This document shows, one piece after another, positions 1 to 12,160 of a stretch of 64,000 nt of DNA. How positions within the stretch are numbered: position 1 is the stretch's first letter; every line of letters starts with the position of its first letter. The position numbers and the translations under genes were made by a program. Under the pieces are notes generated by a model that saw only the letters and a list, made by a program, of their open reading frames with translations, ran no database searches and was not told the origin of the DNA. Location of the stretch: assembly GCA_023101885.1 (NCBI GenBank), contig JALPQD010000512.1, forward strand, positions 1 to 64,000. Direction: 5' to 3'. The stretch is from Typhlomys cinereus (taxonomy: Eukaryota > Chordata > Mammalia > Rodentia > Platacanthomyidae).

Positions 1-1497
1 GAGAGGGGACACCTGATTAAAATAGAAGCCTTATTTGAGTCATGTTTGAACACCCAGAAAGAACCTCAAATAGTCATATTGCATGGAGCTGCTGGAATTG
101 GGAAGTCCACACTTGCCAGACAGGTGAGGAGATCCTGGAAGAAAGGCAAGCTGTTCAGAGACTGCTTCCAACATGTCTTCTACTTCAGCTGCAGAGAACT
201 GGCCCAGTGCAAGCTTCTGAGTCTGGCTGAGCTCATCTCAAAAGATGAGGCTGCTCCCACAGATCCCATGGGACAGATCATGTCTCAGCCAGAGAAACTG
301 CTCTTCATCTTGGATGGTGTGGATGAGCCAGAGTGGGTCCTGGAGGATCAGAATCCAGAGCTCTGTGTGCACTGGAACCAGCAGCAGCCGGTGCATGCAC
401 TGCTGGGCAGTTTGCTGGGGAGATCCACACTTCCTGAGGCTTCCTTGCTGATCACGACTCGTACCACAAACCTGCAGAAGCTCATTCCTTCTTTGGAGCA
501 GCCTCGCTGGGTGGAAGTCCTGGGCTTCTCTGAGTCTGGCCGGAAGAAATATTTCTACAAATATTTCTCAGAGCAAAGTCAAGCAAGTAAAGCCTTTAGC
601 ATAGTTGAATCAGATCCAGTGCTCTTGACCCTGTGCCTTGTGCCCTGGGTTTCCTGGCTGGTCTGCACTTGCCTGAAGCAGCAGATGGACCGAGGGGAAG
701 ACCTCTCCTGACCTCCCAAACTACCACAGCCCTCTGTCTGCACTACCTCTCCCAGGCTCTCCCAGCTCAGCACCTGGGGACTGAGCTCATAGGGTTTTGC
801 TCACTGGCTGCCGAGGGAATCTGTCAAAAACAGACCCTGTTCAGTGCAAAAGACTTTTGGAAACAGGGATTAGATGAGACTGTCATAGCGACTTTCCTGA
901 GTTGGATATCCTTCAAAATCACCCCAGCTCTCCACTGTGCAGTTTCACTCACTTGTTTCTCCAAGAGTTCTTTGCAGCGATGTTCTTTGCCTTGATATTT
1001 TACAAAGAAAGAAAAGACAGACTTGAAAACTCCGAAATTATGCAGAAGTTGTTAGAAGTGTATAGACTGTGTGACTGGTTTGAGGGTCCCAACTATGCGC
1101 TTCCTATTTGGCCTTTGAGTGAACAGGGGATGAGAGGAGATGCAGAAAATCTTCAACTGTCAGCTGTCTAGAGAGAATGGGGGAACTACTATGGAGACCC
1201 TGGAGAAGGCCCAGCCCCAGCCGCTGTATTCTCTGGGGTTCTTCCACTGTCTGTATGAGATTCAGGACGAGAAGTTTCTGGACCCAGGCAATGCTTAATT
1301 TCCAAGGGGCAGCAATGTGCGGTGTGGTTGATAGAAGCACACAGTGGTTCAGACAAAGGTGAAGAGCCTGGTGGTCAACACAGATGTGGACATCCTTGTG
1401 GTCACTTTCTGCCTTAAGTTCTGTAGCTGTGTAAGAAGCTTCAGGTGAAAGGTGGTGGACACGAGCAACAAGCACTGAGCCCTGCCATGGTAGTTCT
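1..1497 (+). pseudogene. Nlrp1: NLRP1 NACHT exon (5' end cut by window), multiply frameshifted
   Basis: The reading frame is open from base 1. Walker A (GAAGIGKST) lies at 85-111 and Walker B ([10 protein letters not shown]) at 298-327. The NACHT continues in frame 1 to a stop at 709-711. Homology moves to frame 3 near 710, then to frame 2 near 900 (the QEFFAAMFF helix region). A compensated +1/-1 pair sits near 1094 and 1115, followed by more frame changes near 1130-1150 and 1280. The end ([10 protein letters not shown].. CLKFC, then SPAMVVL) is recognisable in other frames. The exon stops at 1497 before GTGAGT, in the phase exon 2 needs. In the family this domain binds ATP and restrains the sensor; here it cannot be translated as one piece. 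Sequencing error is unlikely to explain five or more indels. Confidence 0.9.
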
Positions 1498-2344
1498 GTG
1501 AGTACATGTACATACTTCTCACTCCACTTCCTCTTTGGATTTTTTCAGCCTGCATGTCCTGGAAAGCAGGAACACTCTGTGTTGGTCTCCAAGGCCTCAG
1601 AATACAGTTGTGTTAGCTCCTGTACTGTGACAAAATATTGTAGAAAATCAATTTACGGAAGGGTGTATTTTTGTGTACAGAAGATACATATGTGGTGGGA
1701 AATCAAGGCTGGAGGAGTTTGAAGTGGCTGGTCACATTGCATCCTTAGTCAGGAATAAGAGAGTAATGAATGCTGTGGGATTAGCCCCTTTACATACAGT
1801 CCAGGATCCAGCTCGGGACATGATGCCAGCCACAGTTGGACAGGTCTTCCCACATCAGTTGACCTGTTCAATATTGTCCCCTACAGATATGCCAGAGGCA
1901 ATCTCTCAGGTGATTTTAGATTCATGAAGTTGGCAATTAAGAGTAATTATCACAACCAGCCACTGTTGACATCAGACTGCCAAATCTGACCACTTTCCTC
2001 TATTTGTCTGAGATGCTCTGTGTGCCTGACTGTATGATTGGATGTTGTCCTTCTGTTATTCCTCTCCCACTTTGAGGACCACCCACCTAGTTGGCTGGCA
2101 GGATTTCCACCTACACACTCACTGATCCTCAGGTTGCCCCTCCCCACCATAAAGATCAGAAGACTTCTCACCTTGATTCCACTCTATTTACATGCTTTAC
2201 ATCTAAGAAAATACTCATTCAACTCCTGTCGTCACCATCCTTCCACCCAAGGATAATGATCTTGTTTCTGAGGTCTTCCTTCATCACCTCAAAGTGCACA
2301 TGAGTCAGTATTACTTTGACTTCTTTATTAGTATCTCTTACACT

Positions 2345-2760
2345 TACTCTCTGTTGCCGTGGAGAAAATAACCTGAGTACCTTAGTGGAGGAAGGGTTTA
2401 TCTTTGACTCTGGTTGCAGAGTAAGTATAGTCCGTTATGACAGGGAAAGTATGGTAGCAGGTATGTTGGCTAAAGCAGGAGGCCATTCATGATGCTACAG
2501 GATCAAGAGGCAGAAAAAAGATGAGGGAGAGAGAGAGAGAATGAGAGAGAGAGACAGACAGACAGATAGACAGACAAGCTAGGTTACTCCACTTGAAAGC
2601 CTGCTCCCAGTGACTTGTTTTCTTTAGCAAGGTTCTAATTTCTAAAGGTCCAGTTTTCTTCCAAAATAGTGCTTTCAGCTGGGGAACAAATATCCAAACC
2701 TATTAGGCTCTGTTGGGAAAATTTACATTTAAACTATGAGTCATCATAGCTCCATTCAAC
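2345..2760. repeat. Unidentified interspersed repeat with internal (GA)n/(GACA)n
   Basis: The stretch reads like a mobile-element remnant: 'GAAAATAACCTGAG', 'GGAAGGGTTTATCTTTG' and, after the purine tract, 'CCAGTGACTTG..AGCAAGG..CTAAAGGT'. A related head occurs at about 42665-42760 (ACAAAATACCTTAGGAAAG.. CTTTATTTTGGCTGATGG). I do not recognise the family. A GAGAGA/GACAGACA microsatellite occupies about 2522-2575. Confidence 0.4.
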
Positions 2761-3289
2761 CTAGTTCCTAACGATTTCCCCCCTCTAGCAGGCTGATAAA
2801 CTTTCCCCTTCCAAGTTCCCTGCCTCTGGTGCAGTAGTGATCACTCATTATCAGTATGTTTCTCTCTCCCTTTTAGATGATTCATTCCATAAATATTCAA
2901 TAAGCACTGATTTCATGCCAGATCCCAGCATTCACAAGATGAAACATAAAATTATTCCCTAAAGAGCTCAGAAATTGCAGAGAACATGCATATCCACCAA
3001 TAATTACAATAGGCTTGATATTTGCAATAGTTCAGGTGCATAAAGAAGTCCAGAGAAGGGAATGTTAACACATGTGGACCAGAAAGGGAGTCTTTTTTTT
3101 TTTTCTCAGAGGAGAAAAATGTTTTATTTGCTTGACTATTCTATTTAACCATTTCAAGATTTTTATTATGATAAAACCCACAACCCAGTTGAGTATGGTA
3201 GCATAAACTAGTGATCCCATCTCTTATTAGGGATTACTTGAGTGTAAGAATTTGAGAGCAATAAAGTAACATAAGAAAACCTCATTTCA

Positions 3290-3608
3290 GGGCTGGACAG
3301 GTGGCTCAGGAGTTAAGCCTCCGCCTTGCAGGCAGAAGGTCCTGAGTTCGGATCCCAGATACCAGGTATAGACGCCAGGCAGAAGTGGGGACAGCCTGCA
3401 CTTCTGGTCCTGGTAGGGCGGAGTCTGTGAATCCCGGGGCAGAAGGAGGTGGAGGCGGCCATGGTGGTTCCCGAATTCGTCCATGGTTCTACACACACAC
3501 ACATACATACATACATACATACACACACACACGCGCGCGCGCACACACATACATATGCACACGCGCACAGTTGAATAAATAAAAATTTAAAAAATTTAAA
3601 AAAAGAAA
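3290..3608 (+). mobile_element. B2-like tRNA-derived SINE, copy 1
   Basis: The head GGCTGGACAGGTGGCTCAGGAGTTAAG holds a pol III A box, and GGTCCTGAGTTCGGATCC a B box about 35 bases on. A ~150-bp body specific to this family follows, then a (CA)n tract and the tail AATAAATAAAAA. A 17-bp target-site duplication AAGAAAACCTCATTTCA flanks it at 3273-3289 and 3609-3625. It is inserted in the sense direction in the intron. Confidence 0.85.
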
Positions 3609-3699
3609 AAGAAAACCTCATTTCAATAAAAAATAGAATTAAAAGTAATGAGGAGACTATTAGAGATTAGAAAGGTGATAAGAAGAGAAAGATAAATAG

Positions 3700-3875
3700 G
3701 GATCAAAGGCACACAATTAATTCCAGCATTCAGGCATTTGAGGTCAACCTAGGCTAGTTAGTGTGATCCTGTCTCAAAAAGTCTGCTGCTATGAATATAA
3801 CAGTGGTAGTAGAGTGCTTCACTAGCATAATTAAGACACTGGGTTTAATTCCCCAGCACTAAACAAACAAACAAA
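3700..3875 (+). mobile_element. B1/ID composite SINE, old
   Basis: The first part resembles the right part of B1 (CCAGCATTCAGGCATTTGAGGTCAACCTAGGCTA..CCTGTCTCAAAAA). The second part resembles ID (GTAGTAGAGTGCTTCACTAGCATAA..TTAATTCCCCAGCACT). It ends in an (AAAC)n tail. It is diverged and no target duplication was found. Confidence 0.6.
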
Positions 3876-4112
3876 AAAAGAAAAAACTGAAATATCTTTT
3901 GATCTTTTTTGTTCTTTCTATGAGTAAAGTGAGCAATGTTATATATTTTAGCTTTTACTCACCTTTATTTTTATTTATTATATTAAATTTTAAAATTTGT
4001 TGATACTTAAACAATAAAATTTAAGTCATTTTTACCCCATGTTTGCTGATCATGCCACTGGACCTTGTCCCACTAAAACATTTCCTTCTTGTCAGTCATT
4101 CCATTCATGTGG

Positions 4113-4116
<4 letters not shown>

Positions 4117-4158
<42 letters not shown>
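4117..4158 (+). repeat. (TG)n microsatellite
   Basis: An almost perfect TG dinucleotide run of about 40 bases. Confidence 0.95.
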
Positions 4159-4169
4159 TATGTCCTACT

Positions 4170-5880
4170 ACATTTAATAAAGGTTGCCCGCATTGGCATA
4201 TGCCTGTGCACTTCTTGGAACATGGAACATGGGCAATGCATCAGTATATACACTACTGAAGGAAAGTGGTTCCCTTCCTATAGTCATCAGTGGGGTACAT
4301 GAATATAATGGATTAGTGATATTTTCACCCCTTAATCCCCAGTCCCTTTCCCCCTCCTTTTCCTCTTAAAATCCTTCTTTTCCCCTGCCATCTCTCTCCT
4401 ACTTTCAAGTCTTTTCTTGTGTGTGACCCAGAAGTTGATCTGGTTTGCATTTGATTATTGATGCTTAAATTATTGCTGGAGTATGACTCATATGTCAGTG
4501 GAGGAAAACATCTCCTATTTCTTCCCCATCAGCAATAGTCCTCAATCAGTCTCTTAGGAAGTTATAGAACCTCTTCAGATCTTTTCCCTTCCATGATGAT
4601 AGGACAATTCATATATAAGCTTAATGATTTCCCTGGCAAGAGATTACATCAGTGTAATAATGGCATGAATGTGAAGGGGAAAATCAATAGCTTTCAGTTC
4701 TGATTTAAGGCCCACTTTAAGCAGGGATCATGTTCCTGGTACTATAAATTAGGACAAGCACCTATGAAAGGGGAGGGATAGGCCCCAGGTGGAATGCAGA
4801 CTGTGACTATTTAGCTATAAAGACACTACTTCAAACTGTTTTCTAAACAGCTGTTACTATGCCCATAGATTGGAGGAGCACTCAGCATTCAATCTAGAAG
4901 ATTCCTTCTGCAATGAAAAGTGTTTATTATAGGACAGTACAAGTGACCAAAGTGTAGAAAATAAGTGACTGTGGATTGCTTGGCCCTAAACGGGATATCT
5001 AAGCCTCAATACCGTCCCAAGGCTCAGGAAACATTAAAGAAGAAGAAGGAGTGGTATATTATAAGAGCCCCAGTGGGACAGGGGTGTGGCCAGACAATAT
5101 TTCCTAGACATGGCAAGGCTGTGGTATCCATGATTTCATGGCAGCTATGTATATTTCCACAAGACCTACATGGGTGGTATCTTTCTAAGTTTTCCCACTT
5201 CTATGATGAAATTTTGAAAGTCTTGTGCAAATCTTGTATGGGTAACCCAACTACAAGAGTTCATGAGTGCAGCAGTCCTGTTAAATTCATAAGACACTGT
5301 TTGGTGGCACCTCCCTAGCCTCTGAATTTTACACTCTTTCTATATTCTCTTTCACATGCTTCCTGAGACTTGAAGAGGGTGGTGATTTTTGATGTCTTGT
5401 TTAGGTCTAAGTATCCCACAAGTACTTATTCTCTGGACTTTGTCCAGTCAAGGGTTGAACTAATCTATGAGCATAAATGTAAATATTTAAAACACAGTTT
5501 TATATAATTTCCATGTAATAAACCACAGGGCTGTATATTTCTCATCCAAAGGTCCTTAACTTGGTATTCAGTACTGAGTATGAATTCCCTCCTGAAGCAG
5601 TCTAAATTGTATTCAGAGAGTGGTTGTCTACCCTTATAACATTCATGCTACTTACAAACCAGTATTTATATCTTCCCAGTGTAGTTGCTATTTTAGCTTG
5701 CAAAAATTACAATTAGATATGACTGTACATGATTCTGCTCCAGCAGCTAAGTGGACCATATTCCTGTTCTTGATGTTTTAGGCTGCTTTTGGGTGTTCAT
5801 AGTTGTAAACATGTCAACCTCAAGTGTTCTGATATAAGGTCTTCAGAAAAGTCTTGAACAGACACAGAAGTGGAAATCAA
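4170..5880 (+). mobile_element. Old rodent L1 3'-UTR-like fragment
   Basis: The text resembles old rodent L1 3' regions, for example the stretches around 5140-5215 (CCACAAGACCTACATGGG, TTCCCACTTCTATGATG) and 5250-5450 (CATGAGTGCAGCAGTCCTGT, GGTGATTTTTGATGTCTTG, TACTTATTCTCTGGACTTTG). It holds no coding sequence. Family and limits are from memory of such repeats, so both are approximate. Confidence 0.45.
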
Positions 5881-6329
5881 ACCGGACAAGAATAACAAGC
5901 CTTAGAGAAACAGTTTGGATGGGTCAGTAGCTTAAGAAGTCTGGAGAAAACCTATGGGAAAGTGAGAGACTACTGAGTGTAGTAGTCAGGGGAAACTGAA
6001 TGACAGAGTCAGGCAGGCAATAGCTGGACAAGGAAAGGAACATTAAATGATTCCTGGAAGAATGGCAAATCAGACCAGAGGCTGAGGCAGGAAGAAAACC
6101 CAAGGTGGTGGTATTAACACAATGAAGGAAGGGTCGCAGATTCCACAAATGTGGAAATCTTGTGCTTTCATTCACTATCAATACTAACCACACATCAAAA
6201 GTGTCATCCTTTGAAAGCTAGTACTCAGATTCTGTGACATTCATTTAATTTTGTAAAATTTGAATGAAAGATCTTAAACTTTTTTCAGTCAACATTAGCA
6301 ACTTTTAATTATTTTATGTTGCTTTTTTT

Positions 6330-6535
6330 GTGTGTTTAGTTTTGTTTGCAATGCTGGGGACCAAACATAGGTCCTTGAACATACTTGGTAAGCAGCAGCA
6401 CTGATTTACATTCCCAGCTCCTGGGTTTTTGCAGCATAGGCTGGCCTCCAACTTGTTATCTCCTGCTTCTGCCTGCTACATACTATGTACTCATTTTGCG
6501 TGTCTACATGCGCACTACTGCTCCAGATTGATCTT
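6330..6535 (-). mobile_element. ID/B1 composite SINE, minus strand, old
   Basis: Read on the minus strand it has B1-like and ID-like parts. On the plus strand these appear as ATGCTGGGGACCAAACATAG (reverse of the ID B-box region) and TTTTTGCAGCATAGGCTGGCCTCCAACTTG (reverse of the B1 right part). Confidence 0.5.
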
Positions 6536-7573
6536 TTTTGTGTGCATGTGCAAGAAGATTTATTTATATAAAAGTGTTAAAGCTTGAATTATCACTTGGT
6601 AGTTGGAGCACTCTCTGTTATCTTGTTGTTGCTACCTGAGCAGCAGGTAGCCCTGCTATCCTGATTTTGTAATGGTAAAGGCTGAAAAAGGTAAAACTTC
6701 ATGTGCAGGAAGCTAGCTTGTCACCTATCCATCCGAGACCTGTGATAGAGGGCGGTGTATTAAGAATGGAAATATACTGGGAGTTATCTGTTCAAACAGT
6801 TACTGGACTTTTGAAGTAGAGGTATCTGGCTTAAAAAAAGAAATATGCATCTGAAGTTTGGAATGGAACTTGAGTAGCTGAATTTAGTGAATTCACTAAA
6901 GGAATTTGTGGAAATGAACTGCAATGAGCAAGAGTTGTACAGGATAGTACAATACTCTTAGCATCTTGCTCACTCAAACTGCCAGTAGTCTCTTCCAGGA
7001 CATTCCTCTTTGTTCTTTCTGCATGGTCCCCCTCGTGGTCTGTTCTCCTTGGAAGAGGATGAGGCCCATGTGCATCCACATAGACAGCAGTGTGTATGAT
7101 CGTACTCCGCATCCCTTCACAATGTCATCCTCAATCTCATCCTCAATCACCTCTGCTGAGCTCTGTGCCTAACTCCTCTCTGGATTTCATTTCTGGCTAC
7201 TGTTGTCTAGAATTCTGGATGAAGAGAAGGCAAGTATGCTCATATGGAAGGGAAGAAGGCTGACCAAATTACCAAAGTCCTTTTGTCTATCAAGTACTGT
7301 GCTGAGCAATGAAGATCTGAAAAAAACAAAACAAACAAATGGGGTACTGACTATTTGTCCATGATCTGAAGGAACATGAGACTGAGATAGAAACAGACAC
7401 ACAAATTAGCCCAATCATACTCTGCTGAAGGCCACAGGAACCCCACAGGTGGCAGTGACAGAGGAGCAAGTGGGGAAGCTGGTACATTTTGGGGATGGCA
7501 CATGGAAAATCTGCAGTCAGGAAGACCTTGCACACACAGGTCATATCTCTGTGCTTTCCCTTCTATTCCTCAG

Positions 7574-7744
7574 GTACAAGTTGACCAGATGGACAGATGC
7601 CAGTTGGCAGATTCTCTTTTCCCCTTCTGGGGTCATAAGAAGACTGGAAGAGCTGGACCTAAGTGGGAATTCACTGAGCTGCTTGGCAATGAAGATGCTT
7701 TGTGAGACCCTGATGCACCCTGGTTGCTTCCTGAAGACCCTGTG
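7574..7744 (+). CDS. Nlrp1: NLRP1 exon: first leucine-rich-repeat module
   Basis: The exon is exactly 171 nt, the standard length of NLRP LRR exons. The acceptor is TTCTATTCCTCAG and the donor GTGGGT. It translates without a stop as [15 protein letters not shown], then [13 protein letters not shown] and a second helix ending FLKTLW. The LxxLxLxxN signature (LEELDLSGN) is clear. It begins one base into a codon completed by the CT at the end of the NACHT exon, and ends two bases into one completed by the next LRR exon. In the family the LRRs help hold the sensor inactive. The exon looks intact. Confidence 0.92.
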
Positions 7745-8582
7745 GTGGGTGTGACCTGGTTCTCCCATGAAGCAGGATGGGCAGGGGGAGGACAGATGGA
7801 GAAACAGAGGGTAATAGCATCAAATCTGCATTGAAACTGTGCCTGTGACACTTACTTTGTCATAGCAAATAAACAAATGGGATTCTCTTTTCAGGGAGTG
7901 TTTGAGAGACTGACATTAATTGAACTCTACTAACAAATGTGTTGCAATACGCCTATGAAGGCTCTAGTGCAGAACACTTCCTGAGAAAGTGGCCTGCAGG
8001 CGATCAAAAAACAAAATGGAAGAAGTAAAGTGCAAGGGAAGAATGCTCCAAGTCCAGGACATGGCATCTCCTCCATTTCCTCCACTCTCTCCTCTTGTGC
8101 TCACCATTCAACTTTGTTTCTATGCATTTTTTCTCACAAAGATTTCACACATATGTGAGGTCAAGCCATCTTTTTCTGGGTTTGCCCAACTTCTTTTCCA
8201 GTTTTTCTTGAGGTACAGGAGTGGACAGTCCTGAGCATCATGGAACTCATCCCTCCCCTGGGACCAGCAGCAGCAGAGCAGTAGTCTGTCACCTCCATTC
8301 CATTGATCCCTCAGTTCACCAATGAGAGACATCATTTCACCAGTCAGATAAAACAAAGCAGGCCAGAGATCATAGAAATACCAACATACCATGCCAGATG
8401 TCAGATATGGCCCTGCCCTGATAGGTCACATATTCAGGATAGGACCTTGGGTCCAAGTGAGCCTGCCATATTCTCCCTCACCATGCTGACTGGTTTAGCT
8501 TCTAGCTTGGCAAGGAGCTTTATTGGGGGAGGGAGGCAAGGGGTTTATTTACAATTGTCTAATTATAGTTCCTTATTCAGCT

Positions 8583-11177
8583 TTAAAAATTTTGTTTATT
8601 TTTTAGTTTTACAAGCATATTGAGTACTAATCCCTGCTTTCCTCCATTCCCCTCCCTCACATCTCTCTCTCTTCCTTGTATCAATGCATTCCACTCCCTC
8701 CCACCCTCCTGTCTGACTGCTTTTATGGACCCCTAGGCTGAGTGCTAAGTGCTTTTCAAATCTATGAGGATAGTAGTAGCTACTTACAAAACAGTTGGTG
8801 TCCTATCATCTTCTTTCCTATAGATTCATTGGTTATTTTTCCCTAATCTATTTCCTTCTCCACCCCCCCCTTTTTTGGTTCTTAATCTAGTTAACAGTAA
8901 CAGGAATGTGTTCCATTAACAGGAATGTGTTCCATTCTAACAAGCGGGTCTTGAGTTCAATCAGAAAACTGTTGGTTGTCTCTTTGATACTCATGCCACT
9001 ATTATTCTGGTGTTCACCTGTTGCCATGGTGATTTTTATTGCAACTTGCAGAGTTGATGAGGGCTGTGATTATTTCTCTCCTCCAGTAGCTTCTATAGTA
9101 TTCCCTTAGCACTGTGTAAACTATCCAGCAAGGAGGAATTTCTCAGACCATTTCCATTTGATGCATTTTGCCCATGTTTTGTGATCCATTTGTGTTGCAT
9201 CTTTAGCAACAGGGTCTTATGGCAAAGTGACCAAGAGCAATGGCAAAAGCCTATATTGTTTGGGGACCTTTGAGGCCTCTCTGACCAACATTTTGTGAGG
9301 AAGTGCCATACTCCTGCTACTTCTAGTACATCTCTAATTGCCACTGGGAATTAATTGGATCAGTTCTGAGCTTTTTTGTTTTGTTTTGCCTTATTTTCCT
9401 CACTCTGCTGTTCTGCATAGGGGTTGCCTGTTCTTCCTTTTTAAAAAGGTATTTTTGACATATTATAAGCATGTGAGGTTCCTATGGGATTACCTTCCGC
9501 AATCTTATGGTTTTTCTATAAGTCCGTGTCCCTCCTATATCTCATCCTCTCAGTACCCCATAGGTATTTTTCCCAATTGTTTCCTCCCTCACTCTACTTT
9601 GCTGTGGTTTTTTAAATCTCTCTTTTTAGAAGGTGTCACTCTATCCGCTCCTTCCCCCTTCTCATTTATTGGTCCCGTTTGAATTTTCTGGCTCATACAA
9701 CAATTCTAAACCAAATATATTGATAATGATGTTAGTACTATCATCCATATATAAGAAAGAACATGGAGTGCTTATCTTTCTGTTTCTGAGATACTTTGCT
9801 CAATATTAAATTTCCAGCTCCATCCATGTACCTGAAAATTCCATAATTTCATCCTTTCTGATGGCTGAATATTATTCATTTTCATTACCCATTCCTTTGT
9901 TGATGGTCATGTTGGCTGATTCCATTTTCTTGCTATTGTGAATAGAGCTGCAATGAACATAGATGAACGAGTGTCTTTGTAATAAGATGTAGAGTCTTTT
10001 GGAAACGTTGCTAGGCGTGGTATACTTGGGTCATATATCAATTCCATTTTTAACTTTCTGAGGAACTCTACACTGATCTCCATAGAGGCTGTACTGCTTT
10101 ACACTCCCACCAGCAGTGTACAAGTGTCCAATTTTCTCCACATCCTCGCCAGCATTCTCTGTTGGTTGTGTTTTTATCTTTGCCATTCTAACTAGGTAAC
10201 ATGGTATCACAGGGTAGTTTTAATATGTATTTCTCTGATGATGAGGGAAGTTGACATCTTTAAAGATTTTTTTGACCTTTAAATTTCTTTTTGAGTGATG
10301 TCCCTATTTAGTTCTAGGGCCCTTTTTTCCAATTGGAATGTTTGCTGACTTAGTGTTTAGTCTTTTGAGTACTTTGTTATACGCTGGAGATTCATCCTTT
10401 GTCAGATTCATAGCTAACAAAAATTTTTCTCCCATTTTATGGGTTGCTTTTTTGCACAATTAAAAGTTTCTTTGCAGAACAGAAGCTTTTTGATTTCATT
10501 AAGTCCCACTTATTGGTTATTGGTTTTAGTTCCTGGGTATTGTGATTCTGCTTAGGAAATCTTTATCAAGGCTTATTAATTCAAGCACACTCCCTATTCT
10601 TTCTTCTAACAGTTTAAGGGTTTTGGGTTTGATATTGAGGTCTCCAATCCATTTGGAGTTGACTTTTGTATAAGGAGAGAGGCAGCAGTAATTTTTTATT
10701 CTTCTACATGTAGATGACCAATTTTCCCAACACCACTTGTTGAAGATACTGTCTTTTTCCCAGCCTGTGTGTTTGGCAACTTTGTCAAAAATCAAGTGGC
10801 TACAAATGTGGGAGTTTATATTTGGGTTCTCTGTTCTAATCCATTGGTTGATGTATCTGTTTTTGTGCCAGTACCAAGCTGTTTTTTTTTTTTTTATTAC
10901 CGTAGCTTTGTGATATAGTTTGGAATCTAGTATGGTGATACCTCCAGTAGTCTTTTTATTGCCTAAAGCTATTTTGGCTAATAATGATCTTTTGTAGTTC
11001 CAGATGAATTTTGACATTTTTTTCCAGTTCTGTGGAAAATTGCATTGGGATTGTGATTGAGATTGTATTGAACCTGTATATTGCCATGGGTAGGATGGTC
11101 ATTCTCACAATATTGATCCTACCAATTCATGAGCAAGGAAGGTCTTTCCACTTTCTAGTGTCCTCTTTAATTTCTTT
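8583..11177 (-). mobile_element. Old L1 (element B), 3' portion
   Basis: The minus-strand L1 starts with its A-tail, read as a T-rich run at about 8583-8605. The 3' UTR and the end of ORF2 follow. A 163-residue ORF2 piece survives at 10526-11017 on the minus strand ([10 protein letters not shown].., [11 protein letters not shown].., [11 protein letters not shown]). The element stops at the target site of the younger L1 and resumes at 17510. It is much more diverged than the element inside it. Confidence 0.85.
11163..11177. repeat. Target-site duplication of L1 element A, left copy
   Basis: CTCTTTAATTTCTTT, matching 17510-17524 exactly (15 bp). The old L1 reads continuously across the two copies. 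Confidence 0.9.
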
Positions 11178-12160
11178 TTTTTATTAAAAATGTTATTATA
11201 CATTTTAAAATTTTTTTACCAGTTCCCCCCCTCCCCCCTCCCCCCGAACCCCCTCCTCCCCCTCCCCATCCCCCAGTGTGCCTCCCCCCAAATTCCCAGA
11301 GAGTCCTTTATTGTGTACGCCTGACTCTCCACTGGGTCCTCCTCTCCGATGACATATAAGGACCCAGTGGCATTTCCATAAGCCCTTTCTCTTGTTCCCC
11401 TTAAGCATAAGATCACTACTATGGCTGTCAATCCCTTGCCTCCAGGGGTCTCGGTGCCCTTAACAGATGCTAGACTTTATGAGGGCAACAGTGCGCTGGA
11501 CATTGCGCAGGGCATGCAAAGTCCCATTATGATTGCTTTGGCCCAACTATTGTTGAGAATCTTGCAAATCGTTGCTCCTCCCATCCTTTGCTCTTACAAT
11601 CTTACCGCCCCCTCTTCCGCAAATGTCCCTGAGCTCCAGGATGGGGAGAGATTAGGCTGGCCTAGTTCTGTGGTTGATATAGTCTCTGAAGTTCTTGATT
11701 GTGGTTTGTTGATTTTCTTTTGCAGTTTTGGTGCTCCTGCAATGCCCTTCACTCCATTCTGCTGGGCACTGTATGTCACCCCCTGGCCAGAGACAAAAAG
11801 CTGTTAAACTGGAGTCTTGTTATAATAGCACATTCAAGGGTAGATGTAATAAGAGTAGGAAACCTCAGTGAGGGAGGGGTCCATCACCCATTTGCAAAAT
11901 GATTCCTTTTTATCTGCTAGACTATATGCCCTCCCCTTCTGGTGAGATCAGGAAAGAACGTCTGTGAACTTAACCAGGTTTCTCATTACTTACTTGCAGA
12001 CCTTGATGGAGGCCTATTTTCTCTGCTGTAACATGGTCCCCTCTCTCCTTGTTTCTGGTGTGGCCCTCCAACCCCATCTCTCTTGTTCATAATCCTTGCA
12101 ATTACTGTGTTACATAGGTTTACTTTTGAGTGTCTCAATGTGGGCTGGGTGAGTTTGGTA

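Larger units (their letters stand above)
1498..7573 (+). other. NLRP1 intron between NACHT and first LRR exon
   Basis: The donor is GTGAGT at 1498 and the acceptor TTCTATTCCTCAG ends at 7573. About 1500-2330, 2880-3270 and 6550-7573 look like unique intronic DNA, with no exon or RNA gene that I can support. The rest is repeats, listed separately. Confidence 0.8.

Noticed and set aside
3290..3360. tRNA gene from A and B boxes
   Set aside because: The same head recurs in six SINE copies with A-rich tails and target duplications, and no cloverleaf 3' half is present.
4965..5318. 117-residue open frame as a gene
   Set aside because: It lies in old L1 3'-UTR-like sequence, has no recognisable domain and no sensible splice context.
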